Below are positions 34,945 to 42,400 of a DNA stretch of 64,000 bases, piece after piece. The DNA is from Caulobacter endophyticus (GTDB lineage: Bacteria > Pseudomonadota > Alphaproteobacteria > Caulobacterales > Caulobacteraceae): NCBI RefSeq assembly GCF_029543245.1, contig NZ_JARQWV010000003.1:62001-126000 (forward strand), read 5' to 3'. The notes beneath the pieces are model-generated. The model searched no databases. It had not been told where the DNA came from and saw nothing but the letters and a program-made list of their open reading frames with translations. How positions within the stretch are numbered: the first letter of the stretch is position 1; each line of letters starts with the position of its first letter. Both the position numbers and the translations under genes were made by a program.

Positions 34945-36375
34945 CTATTTGAAGCTCACGCCTTCGACGTTTGGCCCGATTTCGATCACCGCGGGATCGG
35001 CCGCCTTCAGGCGCTTGCCCCCGACCGTCACGTTCTCGAAGCTGATATTGCGGACCGGCCGATCGGGGCCGAAGCCCGAGATCGTCGACGGGCTCGGCCA
35101 GCCGGCGCCGGAGAAGCGGATGTTCCTGAACCGCACGCCATCGACCAGCAGGCCCGGGCTCGTGCCGTACTTGGCGTTGAACACCGTGCGCACGTTGACG
35201 AGCTTGCCCTCCTCGATCTGCTCGACGCGGATGTCGTCGAACAGCACGTCGCGGACGGAGTTGTCGTCGCCGGCGCTGATCGCCAGCGCGCCCTGATATT
35301 CGGGGTCATCCTCGTCGAGACCCAGGATGTCGATGTTCTCGAAGCGCAGGTCCTCCAGCACGTTGCGCGCCTTGGTGTCGCCGTGCAGGCCGATGAACAC
35401 CGCGTGCGCCACGTCCGGCCAGAAGATCGAGTCACGCACCCTCACCCGCCGGGTGTCGCCGACGCCCGACTTGCGCGTGGCGTAGACCGCAACGCTGTCG
35501 TCGGAAGTGCGGATAAAGGCGCGCTCGACGGTCACATCGCTGCAAGCAAAAACGTTGACCCCATCCGACCACGAACCATTGCTCAAGGTCTTGATATCCT
35601 TGAAGGTCACGTTGCTGGACGAGGCGCAGGCGATGGTGCCGTGCTTGGGCGTCAGGAAAGTCAGCCCCTCGACCGTGACGTTCCTGGAATCCTGCACGAC
35701 CAGCTGGTCGGCGGGCCGGTCGACGACCCCCCGGCCGATGATGCGGACGTTCTCGACCTTCTCGGGCTTGAACACGCCCTGCAGGATCGCCCCGCCGGCG
35801 ACGTAGATCGTCTGGCCCGACTTGACCGGGAACACCCCGCCGGGCGGGGCGTGCAGCCCCGGCTCGTAGAACACCACGTCCGGCCCCGGCGCGGGCCTGG
35901 CGATCGGCGCGCCGGCGAAGATGTGCAGGTTGTGCAGGCGATCGCCGTCGAACTCGACCGACAGGTTCTGCGGGCGGTCGAGGGTGAACAGTACGACGCC
36001 GTTCTCGACCTTGTGCCTGATCGCCTTGCTGGCGGGCCGCACCTCGACGCGCTTGAAGTCGCCGTTGTTCTTGCGCACGCCGATCTCGACCATCCCCTCG
36101 AAGTCGAACTGCACGACCGAGACATCGCTGGGCCCGTCGGAATCGACCTTGGCGTTGTATTCGTAGAGGTCGCGCCAAGGCCCGCCCGGCTTGCGCACCC
36201 GCACGGTGAAGGTGTCGTTGTGCATGCTGTAGAACAGGCCGCCCGGCGGCAGCGGATGGATGTGCAGGCCCGAGACGTCGGCCTGGTCGGCCGCGTGAGC
36301 CGATCCGGCCAGCCCGACGAACGCCGCGGCGCCGGCAAGTCCTGCCAAGGACGCTTTTCGCGTTGTGAATCCCAT
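34945..36375 (-). CDS. Secreted GH28-like beta-helix glycoside hydrolase (copy 2)
   Basis: 476 aa, clearly paralogous to the product of 21250-22728: same N-terminal sandwich (HNDTFTVRVRKPGGPWRDLY), same beta-helix, and the acidic motifs SWSDGVNVF and TSDDSVAVYA followed by AHAVFIGLHGD. Signal peptide to about 28 (GSAHAAD). It lacks the CPIC-containing insert of copy 1. The pair probably attacks different linkages or chain positions of the same uronan. Divergent from the LacY-like symporter, with operator copy 5 between them, and followed by the short gntR-like gene. Confidence 0.85.
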   Translation of the reverse strand: MGFTTRKASLAGLAGAAAFVGLAGSAHAADQADVSGLHIHPLPPGGLFYSMHNDTFTVRVRKPGGPWRDLYEYNAKVDSDGPSDVSVVQFDFEGMVEIGVRKNNGDFKRVEVRPASKAIRHKVENGVVLFTLDRPQNLSVEFDGDRLHNLHIFAGAPIARPAPGPDVVFYEPGLHAPPGGVFPVKSGQTIYVAGGAILQGVFKPEKVENVRIIGRGVVDRPADQLVVQDSRNVTVEGLTFLTPKHGTIACASSSNVTFKDIKTLSNGSWSDGVNVFACSDVTVERAFIRTSDDSVAVYATRKSGVGDTRRVRVRDSIFWPDVAHAVFIGLHGDTKARNVLEDLRFENIDILGLDEDDPEYQGALAISAGDDNSVRDVLFDDIRVEQIEEGKLVNVRTVFNAKYGTSPGLLVDGVRFRNIRFSGAGWPSPSTISGFGPDRPVRNISFENVTVGGKRLKAADPAVIEIGPNVEGVSFK

Positions 36376-36493
36376 CGTGAACTCCTCCCCGGGCGACGCT
36401 CTGCCCGCTCGGCGGCGTCGTTGTTTTCGGCATCGAGCGCCGGATCGACGCCGGGGCGTCGAAAAGCCTTGCGGATCGCTCGAACACGAATAT

Positions 36494-36507
36494 TGATATC
36501 GATATCA
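36494..36507. promoter_or_regulatory. LacI-type operator copy 5 (GH28-like copy 2)
   Basis: Perfect TGATATCGATATCA, about 120 bp upstream of the GH28-like start at 36375 in the divergent intergenic region. Confidence 0.85.
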
Positions 36508-36559
36508 TATCGCTCATGCAAGCCCCGGCCCAGCGAGCGAGAACGACGCCGAAAGAACT

Positions 36560-36573
36560 TGGTATCGTTATCA
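36560..36573. promoter_or_regulatory. LacI-type operator copy 6 (oligosaccharide symporter)
   Basis: TGGTATCGTTATCA, a variant of the same palindrome, 68 bp before the symporter start and 66 bp (centre to centre) from copy 5. Two operators on the divergent region would allow looping or independent control of both sides. Confidence 0.75.
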
Positions 36574-36641
36574 GATCAGTCTATGACCGAAGGGTCGGAC
36601 CAGTCGCGCCACGCAGCGCGGCCGGCGCGGGAGGGTGTCGC

Positions 36642-37919
36642 ATGGCCATCAGGAAGAACTACGCGCTGCTGAGCGCCTTCCTCTTCTTCTATTTCTTCGC
36701 CCAGGCCATGAGCATCTCGCTGCTGGCTCTGTGGCTGAAGCGGACCCTGGGCCTTTCCGGCGCCGAGACCGGCGTGGTGTTCGCCGCCAACTTCATCTTC
36801 GCGATGATCTCCCAGCCCCTGTACGGCTTCGTTTCCGACAAGGTGGGCCTGCGCAAGCATATCCTGTGGCTGATCAGCGGCCTGGTCGTGCTGTCGGGGG
36901 CCTTCTTCGCCTTTGTCTACGGCCCGCTACTGAAGACCAACCTGCTGCTGGGCGCGATCGCCGGCGGGGCCTATCTGGGCGTCACCTTCATCGCCGGCAG
37001 CTACGCCCTGGAGTCGTTCGTCGACCGCGTGGGCCGCAAGTACGGCTTCGAGTACAGCCGCGCCCGCCTGTGGGGGTCGCTGGGTTTCGCGGCGGCCGCC
37101 TTCTTCTCGGGCCGGCTGTTCAATCTCGACCCGCTCTACAACTTCGCCCTGGCCTCGTGCGCGGGCCTCATCCTGCTGCCGCTGCTGGCCTTCGCCAAGA
37201 TCGAGCCCAGCGCCGACGAGCGTGAGAGCTCCAGCGCCCTCAAGCCCGCCGACGCCATGGCGATCTTCAAGCTGCCGAAGTTCTGGGGCTTCATGGTGCT
37301 GATCCTGGGCGTGACGAACCTCTATCTCGTCTACGACCAGCAGTTCCCGGCCTTCTACGCCTCGCACTTCGCCGACCCGAAGCAGGGCGCCGCCATGTTC
37401 GGCTACCTGAACTCGGCCCAGATCTTCCTGGAAGCCGGCATGCTGTTCGTGGCGCCGTTCGTCGTGAACAGGATCGGAGCCAAGAACGGCCTCTTGCTGG
37501 CCGCGGCGATCATGATCGTGCGCATCGCGGGTTCGGGCCTGGTGCACGGCCCTGTGCCGATCTCGGCGATGAAGATGCTGCACTCGCTGGAACTGCCGAT
37601 CCTGGTGGTGTCGATCTTCCGCTACATCGCCTTCCACTTCGAAAGCCGCCTGGCCTCGACCCTCTATCTGGTCGGCGTCAGCTTCGGCCATTCGCTGGGC
37701 CTTGCGGTCCTGTCGCCGATCGTCGGCAAGAGCTACGACCTGATCGGCTTCCCCAGCACCTACCTGCTGATCGCTCTGTTCGCCGCCGCCTTCTGGGTGG
37801 CTTCGGTGTTCGCCCTCTCCCCCACCCCGCGTGAAATCCCGCCTGCCAAGGACGCCGAGCCCGATCCGGCGCTGGCGCAAGCCGACCTAGGCGGCGCCGA
37901 CGTGGCCAAGGTCAACTGA
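36642..37919 (+). CDS. LacY-like oligosaccharide/H+ symporter (MFS)
   Basis: 425 aa from ATG 36642 (GGGAGG upstream); the frame continues back to 36516 through the operator region, so that longer start is rejected. Twelve TM helices. Family features of the oligosaccharide:H+ symporters (LacY/RafB group): GFVSDKVGLRKHILWLISGL, FEYSRARLWGSLGFAAAAFF, and LVYDQQFPAFYASHF (compare TYDQQF in LacY). It should bring the periplasmic di- or oligosaccharide into the cytoplasm. First gene of an operon with the GH88 and ROK genes (2-bp gap, then 4-nt overlap). Confidence 0.92.
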   Translation: MAIRKNYALLSAFLFFYFFAQAMSISLLALWLKRTLGLSGAETGVVFAANFIFAMISQPLYGFVSDKVGLRKHILWLISGLVVLSGAFFAFVYGPLLKTNLLLGAIAGGAYLGVTFIAGSYALESFVDRVGRKYGFEYSRARLWGSLGFAAAAFFSGRLFNLDPLYNFALASCAGLILLPLLAFAKIEPSADERESSSALKPADAMAIFKLPKFWGFMVLILGVTNLYLVYDQQFPAFYASHFADPKQGAAMFGYLNSAQIFLEAGMLFVAPFVVNRIGAKNGLLLAAAIMIVRIAGSGLVHGPVPISAMKMLHSLELPILVVSIFRYIAFHFESRLASTLYLVGVSFGHSLGLAVLSPIVGKSYDLIGFPSTYLLIALFAAAFWVASVFALSPTPREIPPAKDAEPDPALAQADLGGADVAKVN

Positions 37920-37921
37920 CG

Positions 37922-39109
37922 ATGTCCCAATTCGCTTCCCCGCGCGAACCGCTGATCCGCGCAGCCGAGATCCTCGGCCGTCCACGCCCTGACCGGGTCA
38001 AGCTCGACGCCATCCTTGCGGCCGTCCTGGCCCGCATCGACGCCAGCCTCGACCTGTTCACCGACGCCTTCCCTAAGCCCTCCAGCGAGGGCGGTGTCTA
38101 TGCGCCGATGGACAACACCGAGTGGACCAACGGCTTCTGGACCGGGATGCTGTGGCTGGCCTTCGAGGCCAGCGGCGAAGCCCGCTATCGGCACGCCGCC
38201 GAGCGCCAGGTCGAAAGCTTCCGCGACCGGATCGAGCGCGAGATCAATGTCGACCACCACGACCTGGGCTTCCTCTATTCGCTGTCGTGCGTGGCGGCCT
38301 GGAAACTGACGGGCAGCCTGAGCGGCCGCGAGGCGGCCCTGGCCGCCGCCCGCCGGCTGATGACCCGCTACCTCCCGGCCGCCGGCATCATCCAGGCCTG
38401 GGGCGATCTTTCCGATCCCGAGCAGGCCGGTCGGATGATCATCGACTGCAACCTCAACCTCCCCCTGCTCTATTGGGCGAGCGAGGAGACAGGCGATCCG
38501 ACCTTCAGGATCGCGGCCGACAGCCATATCGCCCAGGCCGCCAGGCACATCGTGCGGCCCGACGCTTCGACCTTCCATACCTTCTACATGAACCCCAGGA
38601 CCGGCGAGCCGGTCGGCGGCAAGACCCACCAGGGCTTCAGCGACACCTCCTGCTGGGCGCGCGGCCAGGCCTGGGGCGTGTCGGGCTTCCCGCTGGTGCA
38701 CCGCTACAAGGCCGATCCCGGCCTGATCGACCTGGCGGCGCGGCTGGCCAACTACTTCCTCAATCGCCTGCCCGACGACCTGGTCTGCTGCTGGGACCTG
38801 GTGTTTACCGACGCCGAGCGCGACAGCTCGGCCGCGGCCATCGCCGCCTGCGGCCTGCTGGAACTGGCCCGCGCCCTGCCGCTGGCCGACCCCGACCGCG
38901 AAGCCTACGAGGCCGCCGCCCTGGCCATGGTCGAGACTTTGGGCGAGCGCTACCTGCTGCCGCTGGGCCAGCCAGGGACCGGGATCCTCGCCCACGGCGT
39001 CTATCACATGCCCAACCGCGTCGGCGTCGATGAGGCCTGCATCTGGGGCGACTACTTCTTCCTCGAGGCGCTGGTGCGCCTCACCCGGGTTTGGGAGCCC
39101 TACTGGTGA
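37922..39109 (+). CDS. GH88 unsaturated uronyl (glucuronyl/galacturonyl) hydrolase
   Basis: 395 aa, cytoplasmic. The (alpha/alpha)6 barrel motifs of unsaturated glucuronyl hydrolases are present: MDNTEWTNGFWTGMLWLAFE (about 62), NVDHHDLGFLYSLSCVAAWK (about 108), MIIDCNLNLPLLYWASEETG (Asp about 175, expected catalytic) and SDTSCWARGQAWGVSGFPLV. It hydrates the double bond of unsaturated uronides made by a lyase, releasing a keto-uronate and the rest of the sugar. It immediately follows the symporter, so the imported substrate is probably an unsaturated disaccharide from the heparinase-like lyase. Confidence 0.93.
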   Translation: MSQFASPREPLIRAAEILGRPRPDRVKLDAILAAVLARIDASLDLFTDAFPKPSSEGGVYAPMDNTEWTNGFWTGMLWLAFEASGEARYRHAAERQVESFRDRIEREINVDHHDLGFLYSLSCVAAWKLTGSLSGREAALAAARRLMTRYLPAAGIIQAWGDLSDPEQAGRMIIDCNLNLPLLYWASEETGDPTFRIAADSHIAQAARHIVRPDASTFHTFYMNPRTGEPVGGKTHQGFSDTSCWARGQAWGVSGFPLVHRYKADPGLIDLAARLANYFLNRLPDDLVCCWDLVFTDAERDSSAAAIAACGLLELARALPLADPDREAYEAAALAMVETLGERYLLPLGQPGTGILAHGVYHMPNRVGVDEACIWGDYFFLEALVRLTRVWEPYW

Positions 39110-40038
39110 TTCAGATCGGCGTGGATTTCGGCGGCACCAAGGTGGAGGCCGCCGCCCTGGACGCCAGCGGCAAGCTGCTGGCCAAGGCCCGCGTTCCCAA
39201 CCCGGGCGACTATGACAAGGCGCTGGTCGCCGTCCGCGACCTGGTGACAGGCCTGGAACACAAGCTGGGCGCGCGCGGCACCCTGGGCGTCGGCGCACCG
39301 GGTTCGATCTCGCCGGCCACTGGCGTGATGCGTAACGCCAACTCGCTGTACCTAAACGGCCGCCGCTTCCGCGAGGACCTGTCCGAGGCCCTGCAGCGCC
39401 CGGTCCGCCTGGCCAACGACGCCAACTGCCTGGCCTTGTCGGAAGCCGTCGACGGCGCGGGCGCGGGGGCCAGGGTGGTGTTCGCCATCATCCTGGGCAC
39501 CGGCTGCGGCGGGGGCCTTGTCATCGACGGCAGGCTGATCGAGGGCGAGAACGGCATCGCCGGCGAATGGGGCCACATGCCCCTGCCCTGGCCTACCGTC
39601 GAGGAGCGCGAAGGCCCGCGCTGCTGGTGCGGCCAGAACGGCTGCCTGGAGATGTGGGTTTCGGGCACGGGCCTGCGGCGCGACTTCGAGGCGACGACGG
39701 GCAAGGCCCTGAGCGGCGAAGAGATCATCGCCGCCTGGCGGGCCGGAGATCCGGCGGCGACCACCGCCTTCGACCAGCTGATGGACCGCCTGGGCCGCTC
39801 GGTGGCGGTGCTGTGCAACATCCTGGACCCCGACGCCATCGTCGTCGGCGGCGGGCTGTCGAACGTGCCCGAGGTATGCGAGCGCCTGCCCGACCTTGTT
39901 TCGCGACATGTCTTCGCCGACCGCTGGAGCACGCGCATCAAGCCGGCCGTCTGGGGCGACGCCTCGGGCGTGCGCGGCGCGGCGCGGCTGTGGAGCCTGG
40001 ACGAGGCCCGTCAGATCCTGGCCGAACCGGCCGCCTAA
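39106..40038 (+). CDS. ROK-family sugar kinase
   Basis: 310 aa from GTG 39106, overlapping the GH88 stop (GTGA); the frame extends to 39091 but GGGAG is correctly spaced for 39106. ATP-binding VDFGGTK at the N-terminus, RLANDANCLALSEA (catalytic Asp region), the ROK signature from TGCGGGLVIDG to GIAGEWGHM, and the zinc-binding CWCGQNGCLEMWVSG. Family members phosphorylate fructose, glucose, ManNAc or GlcNAc; this one resembles the fructokinase/Mak-like group, but substrate cannot be read from the sequence. It should phosphorylate the neutral sugar freed by GH88. Its stop overlaps the convergent lacI stop by 3 nt. Confidence 0.92.
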   Translation: MIQIGVDFGGTKVEAAALDASGKLLAKARVPNPGDYDKALVAVRDLVTGLEHKLGARGTLGVGAPGSISPATGVMRNANSLYLNGRRFREDLSEALQRPVRLANDANCLALSEAVDGAGAGARVVFAIILGTGCGGGLVIDGRLIEGENGIAGEWGHMPLPWPTVEEREGPRCWCGQNGCLEMWVSGTGLRRDFEATTGKALSGEEIIAAWRAGDPAATTAFDQLMDRLGRSVAVLCNILDPDAIVVGGGLSNVPEVCERLPDLVSRHVFADRWSTRIKPAVWGDASGVRGAARLWSLDEARQILAEPAA

Positions 40039-41156
40039 GGCGGCGCTGGCCCCGACGAGTCCCGGTCCATCAGCGTGAACGGCAGCAGGTGATGGACCGG
40101 GGCCGGATCGCCTCCGCCCTTCCTGGCGCGGATCTCCTCGACGATCAGCCGCACGGCGGCGCGGCCCATCTCGGCGATGGGCTGGTGGATCGTCGTCACC
40201 TCGGGCCAGACCGTGGAGGCGACAGCGGTGTCGTCGAAGCCGCAGATCGTCAGGTCGCGCGGCACCGCGATCTGGCGGCCGTGGGCCACGGCCAGAGCAG
40301 CGGCCGCCATGTCGTCGTTGCTGGCGAAGATCGCGCTGGGACGCAGCCGCGCCTCGAACAGCTTCTCCGCCGCCGACAGCCCCGAGCGATAGGTGAAGAG
40401 ACCCTGCGCCACCCACTCCGGCCGCACGGTCAGTCCCGCCTCGGACATGCCGGCCAGGAAGCCCTCGTAGCGCAGCTCGGTCGGGGTGTGCTGGGGATCG
40501 CCCTTGATGAAGGCGATGTCGCGGTGCCCCAGGGCGATCAGGTGGCGGGTCATGGCCAGCGCGCCCTCGAAGTCGTCGATGCGCACGCTGGAGACGTCGA
40601 TCATCGGCCGCGCGGTGGCCAGGGCCAGCACGGTGACGCCCTCGGCCCGCAGCATGTTGATGGTCTGGCGGGAGTCGCACAGCGGCGGCGGCAGGATCAC
40701 CCCGTCGACGCCGGCAGCCAGCAGGCGTTTGACCGCCTGCTTCTGCCCAGCGAGGCCCTCGCAGCGCTCCAGGATCAGATGGCTGGCCAGCCGCGAGCTC
40801 TGCTCCAAGCCGCCGACCATGATCTCGCTGAGATAGGAGGCGCTGGGATTGCTGTAGAGGATCCCCACCCGCGCGGCGGCCGAGCGCGAGCGCGTGGCGC
40901 GGGCGGCGACATTGACCTGGTAGTTCAGGGCGCGAACGGAGGCCTCGACCTTCTCGCGCATGCCGACGCTGACATTGCCCGCCCCGCGGATCACCCGCGA
41001 CACGGTCATCGAGCCGACGCCGGCGTGGCGGGCCACGTCGTGGATGGTGATCGTCTTGGGGCCAGGCCTCACGGCAGGCGCCGGGCCACGCGCGGAAGAC
41101 GGCTCGGCCGCCTTGGCTTTGCGGGGACTCTTCAACGACGCACCACCATTGTTCAC
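40035..41156 (-). CDS. LacI-family transcriptional regulator (copy 1)
   Basis: About 373 aa. Helix-turn-helix TITIHDVARHAGVGSMTVSR with the hinge ALNYQVNVAARATRSRSAAA, then a periplasmic-binding-protein-like effector domain (VGILYSNPSASYLSEIMVGG, FASNDDMAAAALAVAHGRQI, ICGFDDTAVASTVWPEVTTI). The start is uncertain: the frame is open to 41228; GTG 41156 and TTG 41135 are the main candidates, and about 30-55 poorly conserved residues precede the HTH. An operator-like site (41150-41163) lies at the GTG, consistent with autoregulation. Likely repressor of the locus; inducer probably an oligo- or monosaccharide of the pathway. Confidence 0.9.
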   Translation of the reverse strand: MNNGGASLKSPRKAKAAEPSSARGPAPAVRPGPKTITIHDVARHAGVGSMTVSRVIRGAGNVSVGMREKVEASVRALNYQVNVAARATRSRSAAARVGILYSNPSASYLSEIMVGGLEQSSRLASHLILERCEGLAGQKQAVKRLLAAGVDGVILPPPLCDSRQTINMLRAEGVTVLALATARPMIDVSSVRIDDFEGALAMTRHLIALGHRDIAFIKGDPQHTPTELRYEGFLAGMSEAGLTVRPEWVAQGLFTYRSGLSAAEKLFEARLRPSAIFASNDDMAAAALAVAHGRQIAVPRDLTICGFDDTAVASTVWPEVTTIHQPIAEMGRAAVRLIVEEIRARKGGGDPAPVHHLLPFTLMDRDSSGPAPP

Positions 41157-41163
41157 GATACCA
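41150..41163. promoter_or_regulatory. LacI-type operator-like site copy 7 (lacI copy 1)
   Basis: TGTTCACGATACCA keeps the TG..CG..CA frame but is the weakest match. It lies at the 5' end of the first lacI gene, where an autoregulatory operator is expected. Confidence 0.5.
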
Positions 41164-41323
41164 ACGCATCCTAGCGGCGCGCGCGGTCCACGCCAGCGCA
41201 AAAACGGATGTTTGGCCTGCAACCGCATATCGAGCGGCGGCGTGCTCTCGCTTGGACTTATCAGGCCGGTCTTCGCTAGACTGCGCGCCGACCCGTAGAG
41301 AGTCGTATTGAGGCGAGGACTCC

Positions 41324-42346
41324 TTGAGCACGCAGAGGCGACAGGCGCCGACCATCCATGACGTGGCGCAGCACGCCGGCGTGTCGTCCATGACCGCCTC
41401 TCGTGTGGTCAATGGCTATCCGCACGTGCGCCCTGCTGTGCGCGAGAAGGTCGAGGAAGCCATCAAGGCCTTGGGCTATCGGCCCAACTCGCTGGCCCGG
41501 GCCACCCGCACCGGCGTCTCGCAGATCGGCATGCTCTATTCGAACGCCAGCTCGTCGAACCTGTCGAACTACCTGATGGGCGCTTTCCGGCAAGCGAGCC
41601 TCAGCGGCTGCCAGCTTCTGATCGAGCCCAGCCAGGCCCATCCGACGCCCGCCCAGGCGGTGCAGAAGCTGGTCGACGCCGGTGTGGGCGCGGTGATCCT
41701 GCCGCCGCCGCTGTGCGACGACGCCGCGATCCTGGAGTCGCTGGAAAAGGCCGGGGTCGGGGCCGTCAGCTTCGCCACGGCCCGCCCCCGTGAAGGCGCG
41801 CCCGCCGTGTTCATCGACGACTTCGAAGGCGCCCGGATGATGACCCAGCACCTTCTGGATCTCGGCCACGTGGACATCGCCTTCGTGCGCGGCGATCCGG
41901 CCCACTCCACGGCCCAGCTGCGCGAGAAGGGCTTCCGCGAAACCATGGCGGCCGCAGGCCTGACCGTGGACGAGACCTATGTCGCCGACGGTGGCTTCAG
42001 CTATCGCGGCGGCCTCGACGCGGCCCGCCACCTACTGGGCCTGCGCCGTCGCCCGTCGGCGATCTTCGCGGCCAATGACGACATGGCCGCCGCCATCAGC
42101 GCGGTCGCCCACGGCCTTGGCCTGTCGATCCCGGCCGATCTCAGCATCGCCGGCTTCGACGACACATCGGTGGCGACCACGGTCTGGCCCGAGCTGACCA
42201 CCATCCGCCAGCCGATCGCCGACATGGCCGCCTCGGCCGTGTTGCTGGCCATGGATCTGGCCCGCCCCAGCGCCGAGCCCGGCGGGCACGTACGCGCCGA
42301 ACTGCAGCTGATCGAGCGCGCCTCGACCGCCCCGCCGCCGGCCTGA
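41324..42346 (+). CDS. LacI-family transcriptional regulator (copy 2)
   Basis: 340 aa from TTG 41324, with GAGG 5 nt upstream. HTH APTIHDVAQHAGVSSMTASR and hinge ALGYRPNSLARATRTGVSQI, effector domain with FIDDFEGARMMTQHLLDLGH, IFAANDDMAAAISAVAHGLG and IAGFDDTSVATTVWPELTTI. It is closely related to the product of 40035-41156 across its whole length; both recognition helices share SMTxSRV, so both may bind the same palindrome. Divergent from copy 1 and directly upstream of the GH43 gene. One may act as local repressor and the other respond to a different inducer. Confidence 0.92.
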   Translation: MSTQRRQAPTIHDVAQHAGVSSMTASRVVNGYPHVRPAVREKVEEAIKALGYRPNSLARATRTGVSQIGMLYSNASSSNLSNYLMGAFRQASLSGCQLLIEPSQAHPTPAQAVQKLVDAGVGAVILPPPLCDDAAILESLEKAGVGAVSFATARPREGAPAVFIDDFEGARMMTQHLLDLGHVDIAFVRGDPAHSTAQLREKGFRETMAAAGLTVDETYVADGGFSYRGGLDAARHLLGLRRRPSAIFAANDDMAAAISAVAHGLGLSIPADLSIAGFDDTSVATTVWPELTTIRQPIADMAASAVLLAMDLARPSAEPGGHVRAELQLIERASTAPPPA

Positions 42347-42377
42347 CCGACCTTGCCAAAACCCCGCCCCATGTTAC

Positions 42378-42391
42378 TGGTAACGATATCA
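42378..42391. promoter_or_regulatory. LacI-type operator copy 8 (GH43)
   Basis: TGGTAACGATATCA, about 10 bp before the GH43 start codon region and 32 bp after the lacI stop. Its position implies that GH43 has its own regulated promoter. Confidence 0.75.
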
Positions 42392-42400
42392 TAACAAGGG

